The notes: a model not told the origin generated them from the letters alone. Counted from the stretch's first letter, positions 11,201 through 26,300 are shown. The stretch: 64,000 bases of DNA from Hyaloscypha bicolor E (GCF_002865645.1 NW_020194643.1:248001-312000), one strand, 5' to 3'. Numbers and translations are program-made.

Positions 11201-13401
11201 TACCTATATTACGAGTTCCTATAATACTTTATATAGGTTACTAAGACCCGAATATAGAAGCGCTATAAGCAAGGGTATAGTATTAGCCATATTTACTATT
11301 ATAGCCCAGTTTTGGGCAAGCGGTTCTATTTATGGCTTTTACTAACAATTATATACGGTCTGCGGTCCTTTAACAAGCTCTATTTAGTTAAGGGTATCCG
11401 TTATCCTATATACTATACTGCCTGTATTACCTGCGGCTTGGCAGAGAATAATTAGGAGTAATTCTAGTACTTTAATAAGACTATTTTATTAATAACCGGC
11501 CATAGTTTACAGACGCTCTTTCTTATAGATATCCGCTAGTAGCTAATTATAGATATATAAGTAATCTGGGACCGGTATAAGAAGCATTTCTGTAATAACT
11601 TGGCCCGTAAGCTAGCTATAACCCGTTAATTAATTTCCCGCTACCCTTGGTTAATCCTTACTATAATTACGGCCTCTTTTTGCTTGGTCTTAGCCTTACG
11701 GATCTCTAGTAGACGCTTACGGATATTGCCCTGCCTGAGAATACCTTTAACTAGACTATAAGTTACCATATGACTAATTTACGAGTCAATCATACCTATA
11801 AGATATTACTAGTAACCGTAATACAAGCCTAGCTAAACGTGAACTAGTACTCTTGCTTCTAGACAATTATAGCGGTAATTACGGACGATTCGCAGACGGC
11901 CTACTTCTACTTATAAGGCCCGGGCGGGACCGGTAAGATATTCCTTTATAAGACCCTCTGCTACTATTACTATAGCCAAGGTAAGATAGTCCTATATATA
12001 GTATTAACGGGTATTACGGCTCTCCTTTTCCCGGACAGACATATGTCTCACTCCTAGTTCCGGATCCCGCTCGAGTTCAATAAGTCATCCATAAGTATAA
12101 TTACTAAGACAAGCCGGCTCGGGGCTCTCTTGTAATCTATAGACCTGATTATCTGGGACAAGGTACTCATATAATACAAGTACTGCTTTAAGGTAGTATA
12201 CCGGCTAATAGTCGATTTACGGTCGGTTGCAGACAATATTCTCTTTAGAGAAGTACCCGTAATTCTCGGGAGGAACTTTACCCAGATCTTACTAGTAGTC
12301 CCATACGGTTTATAGGCCAATATGGTACGGGCCTGCTTATAGCAGACGTAGATCTGGCTATAGCTCTATTAGTTATTATTACGGATTAATATGCGGATCC
12401 GTAATAACCCGTCCGAGCAGGATTTTATAGACTGGATTAGTTATCTGCCATATGACCCGTCCTTAAATAGGCAGATTACGCTCCTGCTTTTTGTTCCATA
12501 TACCCAGTTAGTTACGGACCTAATTAATTATATCTACCCGCAAGAACGACTCTTGCGGGCCCCGTATAACTACCGGGCCTTTAGCGGACGGGCAATCCTA
12601 TTAACCCTAAATAATACGGTCCGCAAGCTTAACTAAATAATCCTGAATATGCTTCCTGGCCAGGAACAGACGTATTTTGTAGTAGATTCGGCCAATATAA
12701 ACGAGGCGGATCCTAAAATCGCAGAATTACCTCTAGAGGTCTTGCAAAGTATCTATTTGCCGGGTCTATTCCTTTCTAAGCTATAACTCAAGATCGGTAT
12801 ACCCGTAATACTCTTGCGGAATCTCTATCCGTAGGAAGGGCTTTATAACGGGTTACGGATATTGATTTATAGTTTTGGGAGGTTCTCGATTCGCATATGG
12901 TTACTGGGTAGCGACTTTGACGGCCAATTACGGACGATTCCACGAATCAAGCTCTAGTTAACGGATCAGTAACTATCTTTTATACTCTCCCGTAAGTAGT
13001 TTCTACTTGCTTTATCCTTTGCAATAACTATTAATAAGTCGCAGGGCCAGTCATTTGAGGCAGTAGGAGTGGATTTACGGTCGCCGGTCTTTTCTTACGG
13101 CCAGTTCTATATGGTAGCCTTATGAGTAACCTTATAAGCAGGGCTTTGTATTCTTTTACCCCCTGATATAAACCGTACGAGTAATATAGTATACCCAGAA
13201 ATATTACAGGGTCTTACTTAGCTTTTGACTTACTTACAGGCTATTCTCCTTCTTATACCGTCCGTAAAGGCCTTTACCAAGTCATATACCCCCTTTAATT
13301 CCAACCCTACTCGGGACAAGTTTAGGGCAAAATTATTAATTGGCCCCGGAGCTTATATAGGGCCGCCAATTAATAATTTTAGCAAAGCGGCCCTAAACTC
13401 G
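8260..13401 (+). mobile_element. Helitron, 5.14 kb, inserted in unit A
   Basis: Starts TCCTCTTCTATATTGTCC directly after an A, and ends ...CCTAAACTCG before TTTACTATATC; the other retroelement copies run uninterrupted across this point (20750, 35010). Insertion between A and T without target duplication, a 5' TC, and a strong hairpin just before the 3' end (AAAATTATTAATTGGC at about 13328 and its complement at 13366) are Helitron traits. The last four bases read CTCG instead of the usual CTRR. A direct repeat of about 40 bp lies near the 5' end (about 8305 and 8550, each containing GGTCACGT). It encodes one Rep-helicase gene. RIP damage is weaker than in the surrounding retroelement, which suggests later arrival. 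Confidence 0.82.
8673..13230 (+). pseudogene. Helitron Rep-helicase (RepHel), degraded
   Basis: ATG at 8673 starts MDPSCFCTTCKQNRPASDF with a CxxC zinc-finger beginning typical of fungal Helitrons; the intron/exon structure after it is unclear. Helitron_like_N blocks follow: YFSRIDDYFEACYKKGD (about 9120) and YILLFLYGDPG (about 9815). The Rep HUH region reads SLPYIYLLLFLKRD (about 10430), where both catalytic histidines appear as Tyr, a C-to-T change. Then WIIPYNPYFL (about 10800), NVEVYISVQVIKYIYKYIYK (about 10855) and RYIGLIEAFWHLFEY (about 10980). A Pif1-type helicase follows, with Walker A GPGGTGK at 11917, SIDLIIWDEV (about 12130) and the C-terminal block [20 protein letters not shown] (about 13030). 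Many in-frame TAG/TAA. Not functional. Confidence 0.85.
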
Positions 13402-16400
13402 TTTACTATATCTTATAGAAACTTTATTTATAAATCTATCTTATTTCCCTTAGTAATTCTTATTAGGGAACTTCCTAAAATAAAATTAGAACTTACTTTC
13501 TTTCCTAATATAATAAGCTTTAAGAGTAATCTTAATACTATTTATTAGAAGCTATTATATAATATTCTAAAAATATATTTAGACTAAAAAAAGCTTTTTA
13601 AGATCCGAATATCTAATTTATATTATAGAAAGTTTCTTAAGAAATAAAGAATATTTATATTTTTCTAGAAAATAGTTTTTAGAACCTAATTTTAGACTTA
13701 TAATAGATACTTTTCTAGAGTTAATTCTATTATAAGTACCTTTAGAAACGAATCTTATAATACTTAGAAGACTATAATAAAGCAAAGCCTATTATTATAT
13801 AAGGTTTATTAGAAGTAATTTAAGACCTATTTGGCTAATATATTTTAAGTATTTTAAATTTATTAATAAAATACTTTTAAGAAACTCCGAGATCTTTATT
13901 AGAAAAATAGTAAGATAGTTACTAAATTATATATTTGGATAATTAGTCTTAAAGTTAACTAGAATCTATATTCTAAAAGAAACCGGATCTAGACTCTTAA
14001 TACTATTTTATCTAATTATAAGACTTATTAGATATTTATATTTATTTTCTTAGGAAATAAGATAATATCTATTTCTAAATAGCTTAAGAAAGCTTAGAAA
14101 GTAAAATATATTACTTATTCTAAATTAAGAAAAGCAAAGATAGGAAAGTCTAATAAGAATAACTCTATTCCTAAAAATTCTAACTTAGTAAATTTTAATT
14201 TATAAGACTATTAAAAAAGGAAAAATAAGTTCTAAAAATTATATAAGAAATCCTTAAATAGTACTTTAGTTTCTTTAAGGCCTTAATAAAATACTAGTTC
14301 TATTTTAGATATAATTTATTAGACTTATAAATAAAAAGAATACTTTTTAGAAAATATAAAATATTTTAAATATACTAAATAGGCTTAATAGAATTCTAAT
14401 AAAGCCAAAACTATAGAAGAATTAAGGTATTTATAAAAGCAGGTTAATATTATAGTTATAAAAAAGTACTTTAAGGGAAATTCTTCTAAGAAATAGGGAA
14501 AAAGAAAGGCCAAATCTTAAATATTAATAATTTTAGTTATAATAAAAAAGATATATTATTTTATATAACTATTTAAGTGAGATTAATATAGCCAGAAATA
14601 GGTATTTTAGAAATATATAATAGACTTAGTAATACTAGATTAGATTATAACTTCTTTAATAATAATTAGGCTTAAAGCTAGAACTTTATTACCTTAGCTA
14701 AATATAACTAAGAATTTATAACTTTTTATAAGAACTAATTTAAGGTTTATTAAGCCTATAATCTTAAAGTATTTATTATAGATAATTATAATAAAATATA
14801 TTCTTTTAAGCTCCGGTTTTATAAATATAAGAATATTAGTTCTTATAGCCTTATCTTTAATATGAAATTTTATAAAATAATTCTTATATAATATATAGAC
14901 TATATTAAGAAATAATAAATATATATACTTATATAATTTAATAATATTAAGATTCTAATACTAAAAGAATTTAGTAAGAAGCTTAATTAGTATTCTAAGC
15001 TAGTATCTTAAGTCTTATTCTTAACTAAAGGCAAATATAACTATCCTAAATAATAGGCTTTATATATTTATAATAATTACTAGATTTTTACTTTATTATA
15101 TAATTCTAATAATACTAAATAGGAGTTTTTAATATAGTAAATTAATATTTTCTAGAAAGGGGCCTTAGAAATATTTATTTATTTCCGGAATAATAGATAT
15201 AAAGATTTTTTAGAGGTTTTTAATTCTAATAAAGCTTTAGAACTTCCTAATCTTAATAATATTAAATACTTTATTAATATAGATAATATAGTTTTATATA
15301 GGCCTTTATATAATTTATTAGAGATCTAACTAGAAGTATTATATTTATATTTATAGAATATATTTTATAAATATTAAATAAGGCCTAATAAAAGCCTAGT
15401 AAGAGTATTTATTCTTTTTATTCCCAAGAAAAATAGAGAACTATATCTTTATATTAATTATTATAGACTTAATTAAGTTATAATTAAGAATTAATATTTG
15501 CTTTCTCTTATTAATAAGATTCTTAACTAGCTTTAAGAAACTAAGATTTTTATAAAGCTAGATTTTAAGAATATATATTATTAGATAAAAATTCATAAAA
15601 AATATAAGTAAAAAATAGCTTTTAGGACTTATTATAGCTATTTTAAATATCTTATAATATCTTTTAGGCTAGCTAATATACTAGCTATATTTTAAATATA
15701 TATTAATACTATATTTATAAGGCTTTCAAATTATTTTATAATTATTTATTTAAATAATATTCTTATTTATTTCTAAAATAAAAATAAATACTATAATTAT
15801 ATTTATTAGATACTTATTAGACTATATAAAAATAACCTGTTTTATAAATTTAGTAAATATAAGTTTAATATTAAGGAAGTCGAATTTTTAGGCTTTTTTA
15901 TTAGAATAAAAAATATTTATATAAATCCTAAATAAGTCTATAGTATTATTAAATAGCTAGAACTAGAATTATTCTATAATATTTAAATATTTCTTAGATT
16001 TACTAATTTCTATTATAGGTTTATTTATTATTATTCTTAGGTAATTATAAGCTTAATAGATTTTTTAAAAAAAATAAAAAAGAGCCAGAAATCCGGTTTC
16101 TTTATATAAATAAATAAAGTAACTAAAAGCTTTAAAACTTTAAAAAAAGCTTTTATTATAATATTTATTCTAGTTTATTTTAATTTTTCTAAGAAGATTT
16201 ATATTAAAACTAATATATTAAAATTTATAATTATTAGTATTATTTTATAATAAGTTAATCTTAGTAATAGCCCGAAAAAAATACTAGTATCTAGTAATAT
16301 TCTAGTTCCGGAAACTTTCTAGAGCTAAATATAATTATAATACTTATAATAGGAAGCTATTTATAATTATTAAAGCCTTTAAGTATTAGTACTATTACTT

Positions 16401-19400
16401 TAAAGAATCCAGGTTTATAATTAAGATTATTATAGACTATAATAATCTCTAATACTTTATAGAAATAAAGTATTTAGAAAGCTATTAAATATATTAAGTA
16501 ATATATCTTATAATATATAATTTTAATATTATTTATTATAAAGATATCTCAAATCTAGTAAATAAATCTAGTAAAAGACCTAATTATAAAAAAGGTTCTA
16601 TTAATATAATTTAGCTTTTAATTTTTTAGAATAAGCTAAAAAAAGCTTTTATAATTATAATTTAGAGGTTCTTATAAATATCTAAAAAGTTCTTTCTTTA
16701 AAATAGGTATTATTTAATATTTATTATATTTATAATAACTAAAAAGAAATATTTATTATAAAATAAATAAATAAATAATTTTATAAATTCCTTAATTATA
16801 GAATTAGTTAAGAAATAAGATATAGGAAAATACTTTAAAGGCTTTATTATTATAGCTAAGATAATAAAAGTATTTATAATTATATTACTTAATAAAACTA
16901 AAGACTTTTTAATTTCTCGAGTTTTTAAATTAAATAATTATAAATACCTAATTCCCTATATATAAATATATATATTTATTAAAAGAGCTATATTATTAAA
17001 AGAACTATAATACTAGTTCCTTTATCTAAATCTCTTCTAAATATTATCTAAATAATTTAGAAAAATAATTCTTAATATTAGAATATTATAAAATAGAGAT
17101 TTAGTAAGAAAAATACTAAAAGAAAAGAAATCTAGAAAAATAATTCGGGCCTATTTAGGTATTATTTAAGAATTATTATATCTAATAATTCTGCTTTATA
17201 TTAAGAAGTTATAAAGCTTTATTATAATAATCTAATAACTAGATATTATAAAATAGAAAAAACTCTTAAGTTTTTTAAAAGGTTCTAATATTAGAAAAAT
17301 ATAGAAAAAGATATTTATAATTATTATTAAGAATATAATATTTATTAGAGAATTAAGATAAAAAGATATTTATTATATAATTTACTTAGTAGTTTATTAT
17401 AGCCTAAAAAATCCTAGAATAAGATTTCTATAAATTTTATTATAGGTTTACTATTATATAAGAACCTAGTAAGAGATTCCGATTTTAATATAATTCTTAT
17501 AATTATTAATTAGTATTCTAAAATAATAAGATATATTATATATTATAAGATTATTAATTTTCTAAAGCTTATTAAAATTATATAAGAATATATTTTCTTA
17601 ATTTTTGGCTTCTTTAATAGAATTATTTCTAATTAAGAAATAGTATTTACTAGCTAGTTCTAGTTTACTTTTTATTTTTACTTAATATATAAATAGTATT
17701 TAAGTATAGCTTATTATTCTTAGATAAATAATTAAATAAAAAAATAGAACTAGGCCCTAAAATATTACCTAAAATATTATTATAATACCTAAAAAAAATA
17801 ACTAATTTAAGAAATTATTTTTTATGAAATTTATATATAATAACTTAAAATATTAGATTTTATAAAATATATTTTTTTATATATATTATAAATATTACTT
17901 TTAACTTTTATAAAATCCTAAAAATAGAATTATAAAAAAGATATTAGCTATATATAAAAGACTAGAAATTCTTAAAATAAAATAAAAAAAGCTTAAGAAT
18001 TTATAATATTATATATAAAATAACTAGAAAACCTATTATAATAAATACTAATTAGCTAAATACTATTTTAAAGAAGCCTAAATAATATTATTAAGAAGAA
18101 ATATTAAACTTAAAATAGGAAAGCTTAAACTAAAATTTATAAATCTATTTAAGATTTTTAAATATATTAGTAATTTAATATATAAATTAAATTTATTAAA
18201 TATATATAATTATTTATATTTAATTTTTTATATTTTTTTTTTAAAAAATATATAATAAAAAAGAATTAGAAATTATATTTATATTTTTTTAAAGAATTTC
18301 TAGAATTAGTAAATAATAATAAAGAATAAAAATAAAAAATAGAAGCTATTATTAATTATTAATAAAATAATAGAAATAAGAAATAATAATATTTAATTAA
18401 ATAAAAAGCCTAGTTTAAAGATTATAATATCTAGTTATTTACTTTTTTTAATCTTAAAAATTCTAAGAAACTTTTGAAATTATATAATTAAAATTATAAT
18501 TTAAAATCCAAAATTATTTTTTAATAATTTCTTAAAATTAAAAAGAATTCTAGATTACTAAAAAAAAAACTATTTAAAAGAAAAAGAAAATCTAGATAAT
18601 TAAAAAAAGATCTAAAATAATAATAGAAATATTTTTTCTCTAGATTTTTTTATTTATAAAGGCTTTCTAGAATTTTATTAAGGCTTATAAGAATTATATT
18701 TAAATTATTAGAAAAAAGTTTAAAATTAAGAAAAATTTATTATAAATAAACTAGCTATAAGTATCTTAAATAAATAAACTCTAATCCTTATAAATTTCTA
18801 ATTCCTAAAGTAAGAATACTAAATACTAGCTTTATTTAGAACTTAATAAAGAATTAGCTAATACTTTCTAGAATTTACTTATTTCTTAATAAAATATAAT
18901 TATATTATAATAATATTAGTATTAAGAATATTAAAAAAAGTAAATAAGGAACTTATAATAGCTATATATATTTTATAAAAGACCCGAATTTCTAAAATTA
19001 GGTCCTAAATAGTTATAAGTATTATATTATTAGTATTTAAAATACTAATAATAAACTATTTAGTAATCTTAATAATAAGTTTAGTAATAAGATTAATATC
19101 TTAAAAATAAACTTTATAATATTCTTTTAAGGAATTAATAAATATTTAAATATATTAGAAAAAACTTATTTTTAAGATATTAACTTAAATAATAATATTA
19201 TTTATTTTATTAAAATAAAAAAAAGAATTCCGAAGCTTATTAGTATTTTTTTAGTTTTTAAAAATCTAATTAATAGTATTATTCTTATTAATATAATATT
19301 ATTTAGGATATATTTTAAGAAATTTCTTAAAAATTATAATAATATTTTTCTAGAATTAATAAATCTCTAATAAATAATAAGAAATCTGAAATAATATTAG

Positions 19401-20070
19401 CTTTAATAAATATTAAAGCTAAAGAACTTATTAATATATAAGACTTAAAATTCTTATTATAATAGTTATAATTCTTTTTACTAAATACTATAATATATAA
19501 GATAAAGAAATTAATAAATAAATACTTGAAATATTTCAAGTATTTACTAATAATAAGAAAAAAAGCTATAAGATTATTTTTATATTTATTATTATATAAA
19601 TAAATAATAAAATTAGAAGAAAATATTATAAAATTAATTAAAAATAATTAAAGAAAACTTAGAAAAAAGTAAAAAAAGAAATTAGAAAATAATAATAAAA
19701 AAAGTTATTATATATATAATTATTAGAAAGAAAAAGAATATATAATAATATAAAGAAGTTCTTTTATAAAAATAGAAAATTACCTAAATTAATTACTAGT
19801 TTTTATATTAGTTCTAATTAGAAACTAGTATAACTAATTAATATATATTTCTAGAAGCCTATAAATAATCTCTAGAACTTTAGAAATATTTATATAAGTT
19901 TCTTATATAAATATTTATTAAATTCTTTTTATATAGCTATTTAGATTATTCTAATATAAGATCTAATAAATAATATTAATTTTATAGAATAATACTTTAG
20001 TATTTTAGATTAAGCTAATTAGAATACTTAGATCCTAAATAAAATTATAATTACTAGCTAGTTCTTATAT

Positions 20071-20368
20071 TATAATATATATAGAATTATATATAATTTA
20101 AGAATATATAATAAACCTTAAATATTATAAGTATTAATTAGGGAAATTAGTAGTTCTTTAATATTCTAACTAATTATTATTTATATTATATATATTAGGC
20201 TTATAAATTACTAATTATATATATATTATTAGGGCCTCTTATTTAGAGAAGGCTTCCCTAGACCTTATAGGAGAAATAGAAATTAGTTTTATACTAAATT
20301 TAATATTATAGTTTTATAACTTACTAATTTATTTTATTATCTTATTACTTACTAATAAATACCTTATA
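20071..20368 (+). repeat. LTR2 of the Ty3/gypsy array, shared by units A and B
   Basis: 298 bp, starts TATAATATATATAG and ends ACCTTATA. It is followed directly by the retroelement leader (AGCTAATTTCTC...), so it serves as 3' LTR of unit A and 5' LTR of unit B. Confidence 0.85.
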
Positions 20369-23300
20369 AGCTAATTTCTCTATTCTTAAAAAAAATAGTT
20401 TAATAAGTAATTATATCTCGAAATCTATAAAATATATAATTTCTTACTAGAGCTATTTTTATAGAGAAAGTTAAATAAATTAATTCTAATATAAGTAATA
20501 ATAAAGGCTTATCTAATACTTTTAATAGGGCCTCTTAGGAGCCTCCGAGAGCTAGTAATAATAATATAAATAATTCCGGTAATAATTAAGATACCAAGAT
20601 TAATACCTAAGTTATTATTACCTAAGCTATAAAATAGGGCTTATATATTAAAGTTAAAGTACTCTAATAAAAGCAAGAATTAGTAAATATAATTAACTAA
20701 TATATTCTATAGTTAGAATAATATAAGAGTATTTTTAGGAATATCTTATAATTTACTATATCTTATAGAAACTCTATTTATAAGTTTATCTTATTTTCTT
20801 TAATAATTCTTATTAGAGAATTTCCTAAAATAGAATTAGAACTTACTTTTTTTCCTAATATAATAAGCTTTAAGAGTAATCTTAATACTATTTATTAGAA
20901 GCTACTATATAATATCCTAAAGATATATTTAAACTAAGAAAAGCTTCTTAAGATTTAAATACCTGACTTATATTATAGAAAGTTTTTTAAGAAATAAAAA
21001 ATATTTATATTTTTCTAGAAAGTAATTTTTAGAACCTAATTTTAGACTTATAATAAATATTTTTCTAGAATTAACTTTATTATAAGTACCCTTAGGAACG
21101 AACTTTATAATACTTAAGAGGCTATAATAAAGTAAAGTCTATTATTATATAAGGTTTATTAGGAGTAATTTAAGGCCTATTTAGCTAATATATTTTAAGT
21201 ATCTTAAATTTATTAATAAGATATCTTTAAAGAACTTCGAGATCTTTATTAGAAAAATAATAAGATAATTACTAAATTATATATTTGAATAATTAGTCTC
21301 GAAATTAACTAGAACCTATATCCTAAGAAAGACCGGATCCGGACTCTTAATATTACTTTATCTAATTATAAGATTTATTAGATACTTATATTTGTTTTTT
21401 TAGAAAATAAGGTAATATTTATTTTCGAGTAATTTAAGAAAGCTTAAAAAATAAAGTATATTACTTATTCTAAATTAAGAAAAGTAAAAATAGGGAAGTT
21501 TAATAAGAGTAACTTTATTCCTAAAGACTCTAACTTAGTAAATTCTAATTTATAAGGCTATTAAAAAAAGAAGAATAAGTTTCGAAAATTATATAAGAAA
21601 TTTTTAAATAATACTTTAGCTTTTTTAAGGCCTTAATAAAATACTAGTTTTATTTTAGATATAGTTTATTAAACTTATAAATAGAAAGAATACTTCTTAG
21701 GAAATATAAAATATTCTAAATATACTAAATAGGCTTAGTAGAACTCTAATAAGACTAAAACTATAAAAGAGTTAAGGTATTTATAAAAGCAAGTTAATAC
21801 TATAGCTATAAAGAAATATTCTAGAGAAAACTTTCTTAAGAAATAAAGAAAAGAAAAGGCTAAATCTTAAATATTAATAATTTTAGCTATAATAAAAAAG
21901 GCATATTACTTTATATAATTATTTAAATAAGATTAATATAGCTAGAAATAAGTATTTTAGAAATATATAATAAACTCAGTAATACTAGATTAGATTATAA
22001 TTTCCTTAATAATAATTAGGCTTAAAGCTAGGGCTTTATTACCTTAGCTAAATATAATTAAGAATTTGTAATCTTTTATAGAAACTAATTTAAGATTTAT
22101 TAAGCCTATAATCTTAAGATATTTATTATAGATAATTATAATAAGATATATTTTTTTAAGCTCTAGTTCTATAAATATAAGAATATTAGTTCTTATAGCC
22201 TTATCTTTAGTATAGAATTTTATAAAGTAATTCTTATATAATATATAAATTATATTAAGAAATAATAGATATATATATCTATATAGCCTAATAATATTAA
22301 GATCCTAATACTAAAAGAATTTAGTAAGAAGCTTAACTAGTATCCTAAGCTAGTATTTTAAGTCTTATTCTTAACTAAAGGCAAATATAATTATCCTAGA
22401 TAATAGGCTTTATATATTTATAATAGTTATTAGGTCTTTACTTTATTATATAATTCTAATAATACTAAATAAGAGTTTTTAATATAATAAATTAATATCT
22501 TTTAGAAAAAGGCCTTAGAAATATCTATTTATTTCCGGAATAATAAATATAAAGACTTCTTAGAGATTTTTAATCCTAATAAAGCTTTAGAACTTCCTAA
22601 TCTTAGTAGTATTAAATACTTTATTAATATAAATAATACGGTCCTATATAAGCCTTTATATAATTTATTAGAAACCTAACTAGAAATATTATATTTATAT
22701 TTATAGAATATACTTTATAAATATTAGATAAGGCCTAGTAAAAGCCTAATAGAAATACTTATTCTTTTTATTTCTAAGAAAAATAAAGAACTATATTTTT
22801 ATATTAATTATTATAGACTTAACTAAGTTATAATTAAGAATTAGTATTTGCTTTCTCTTATTAATAAGATTCTTAACTAGTTCTAAAAAGCTAAGATTTT
22901 TATAAAGCTAGATCTTAAAAATATATATTATTAGATAAGAATTTATAAAGAATATAAATAAAAAACGGCTTTTAGAACCTACTATAACTATTTTAAATAT
23001 CTTATAATACTTTTTAGGCTAGCTAATATACTAGTTATATTTTAAATATATATTAATACTATACTTATAGGGCTTCTAAATTATTTTATAATTATTTATT
23101 TAGATAATATTTTTATTTATTTTTAAAATAAGAATAAATACTATAATTATATTTATTAGATATTTATTAGGCTATATAAAAATAACCTGTTTTATAAACT
23201 TAATAAATATAAGTTTAATATTAAGGAAATTAAATTTTTGGGCTTTCTTATTAGAATAGAAAGTATTTATATAAATCCTAAATAAGTCTATAGTATTATT

Positions 23301-26300
23301 AAATAGCTAGAACTAGAATTATTCTATAATATTTAAATATTTCTTAGATTTACTAATTTCTATTATAGGTTTATTTATTATTATTCTTAGGTAATTATAA
23401 GCTTAATAGATTTTTTAAAAAAAATAAAAAAGAGCCAGAAATCCGGTTTCTTTATATAAATAAATAAAGTAACTAAAAGCTTTAAAACTTTAAAAAAAGC
23501 TTTTATTATAATATTTATTCTAGTTTATTTTAATTTTTCTAAGAAGATTTATATTAAAACTAATATATTAAAATTTATAATTATTAGTATTATTTTATAA
23601 TAAGTTAATCTTAGTAATAGCCCGAAAAAAATACTAGTATCTAGTAATATTCTAGTTCCGGAAACTTTCTAGAGCTAAATATAATTATAATACTTATAAT
23701 AGGAAGCTATTTATAATTATTAAAGCCTTTAAGTATTAGTACTATTACTTTAAAGAATCCAGGTTTATAATTAAGATTATTATAGACTATAATAATCTCT
23801 AATACTTTATAGAAATAAAGTATTTAGAAAGCTATTAAATATATTAAGTAATATATCTTATAATATATAATTTTAATATTATTTATTATAAAGATATCTC
23901 AAATCTAGTAAATAAATCTAATAAAAGACCTAATTATAAAAAAGGTCCTATTAATATAACTTGGCTTCTGATTTTTTAGAATAAATTAAAAAAAGCTTTT
24001 ATAATTATAATTTAGAAGTTCTTATAAATATCTAAAGAGTTTTCTCTTTAAAATAAGTATTATTTGATATTTATTATATTTATAATAACTAAAGAGAAAT
24101 ATTTATTATAAGATAAATAAATAAATAATCTTATAAATCCCTTAATTATAGAATTAGTTAAGAAATAAGATATAGGAAAATATCTTAAAGGCTCTATTAT
24201 TATAGCTAAGATAATAGAAATATCTATAACTATATTACTTAATAAAACTAAAGACTTCTTAGTTTCTCGAGTTTTTAAATTAGATAATTATAAATATCTA
24301 ATTCCCTATATATAGATATATATAGCTATTAAAAGAGCTATAATACTAGTTCCTTTATCTAAATCTCTTCTAGATATTATCTAGGTAGCTTAGAGAAATA
24401 ATTCTTAATATTAGAATATTATAAAGTAAAGGCTTAGTAAGAAAGATATTAAGGGAAAGGAAATCTGGAAAAATAATTTGGGCTTATTTAAATACTATTT
24501 AAGAATTATTATATCTAATAATCCCGCTTTATATTAAGAAGTTATAAAGCTTTATTATAATAATCTAATAGCTAGATATTATAGAATAAAAAAAACTCTT
24601 AAGCTTTTTAGAAAGTTCTAGTATTAGAAGAATATAAAAGAAGATATTTATAATTATTATTAAAAATATAATATTTACTAGAAAATTAAGATAAAGAGGT
24701 ATTTATTATATAATTTATTTAGTAATTTACTATAGCTTAAAAAATCTTAGAATAAAATTTCTATGAATTTTATTATAGGTTTATTATTATATAAGAATTT
24801 AATAAGAAATCCCGATTTTAATATAATTCTTATAATTATTAACTAGTACTTTAAAATAATAAAATATATTATATATTATAAGATTATTAATTCTCTAGAG
24901 CTTACTAAGATTATATAAAAATATGTTTTTTTAATCTTTAGCTTCTTTAATAGAATTATTTCTAATTAAGAAATAGTATTTATTAACTAGTTCTAGTTTA
25001 TTTTTTGCTTTTATTTAATATATAAATAGTATTTAAGTATAGCTTATTATTCTTAAATAAATAATTAAATAAAAAAATAAAATTAGGCCTTAGAATATTA
25101 TCTGAGATATTATTATAATATTTAAAAAAATAACTAGTTTAAAAAGTTATTTTTTATAAAATTTATATATAATAACTTAAAATATTAGGTTTTATAAAAT
25201 ATATTTTTCTATATATATTATAAATACTATTCTTAATTTCTATAAAATCCTAAAAATAGAATTATAAGAAAAGTACTAGCTATATATAAAAGACTAGAAA
25301 TTCTTAAAGTAAAATAGAAAAAGCTTAAGGATTTATAATATTATATATAAAATAATTAGGAAACCTATTATAATAAATACTAATTAGTTAAATACTATTT
25401 TAAAAAAGCCTAAATAATATTATTAATAAGAAATATTAAACTTAAGATAAGAAAGCTTAAGCTAAAATTTATAAGTTTATTTAAGATTTTTAAATATATT
25501 AGTAATTTAATATATAAGTTAGAATTACTAAATATATATAATTATTTATATTTAACTTTCTATATTTTTTTCTTTAAAAAATATATAATAAAAAAAAATT
25601 AGAAACTATATTTATATTTTTTTTTTAGAAAACTTCCGGAATTAGTAAATAATAATAAAAAATAAGAATAGAAAATAAAAGTTATTATTAATTATTAATA
25701 AAATAATAAAAGTAAGAAGTAATAATATTTAATTAAATAAAAAGCCTAGCCTAAAGATTATAATATCTAGTTATTTATTTTCTCTAATCTTAAAAATTTT
25801 AAGAAACTTCTGAAATTATATAATTAAAACTATAATTTAGAATTCAAAACTATTTTTTAATAATTTCTTAAAATTAAAAAGAATTCTAAACTACTAAGAA
25901 AAAGGCTATTTAAAAAAAAAAAAGAATCTAAATAGCTAAGAAAAGATCCGGAATAATAATAGAGATACTTTTTTTCTAGTATTACAAGTACAAGATCTAG
26001 GGCCTGGAAGGCATAGTTAGACTGTCTCTATTTCAATAATTCAAAGCTAAAGAGAGAAGAGGATCCCAAAGAAGCCTCGGATCTAAATAATTATAAGCTA
26101 TATACGGGCCCATATACTAGCTTAAGCTCGGGATTACATATAATAATCAGGTAACTATAGATGCCTTATTCAGATACCAGATACCTCTCTAGCTCTAGTC
26201 TAACTCCTACTAGTACCGTATATTATAATAACCGTAATATCTAGGTTTTTTATTTATAAAGATTTTCTAGAATTTTATTAAGGCTTATAAGAATTATATT

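Larger units (their letters stand above)
7877..20070 (+). pseudogene. Ty3/gypsy unit A internal region (gag-pol remnant, contains a Helitron)
   Basis: Internal region of the first unit, about 7.05 kb of retroelement once the 5.14-kb Helitron is taken out. The gag part lies before about 14900. RT-like sequence is at about 15440-15775, ending with the YLDDILIY region in RIP form (ATTTATTTAAATAATATTCT at 15747). RNase H and an integrase region follow at about 17150-17760, with a chromodomain-like end at about 18310-18480. A ~1.6-kb tail of unknown content comes next. The last ~204 bp before the 3' LTR, present in the other copies (27667-27870), are deleted here. Stops are TAA/TAG only. A 657-bp tract (15914-16570) is identical to unit B. 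Confidence 0.75.

Noticed and set aside
12054..12636. Separate small ORFs of 81-107 codons within 8900-13550
   Set aside because: They are fragments (or antisense shadows) of one degraded Helitron Rep-helicase, and the last one straddles the Helitron border.
19327..19539. 70-codon minus-strand frames at 19327, 26927 and 40917 as genes
   Set aside because: They are the same place in three RIP-mutated retroelement copies, with AT-driven Ile/Tyr/Asn/Lys composition. Kept only as an observation about the tail region.
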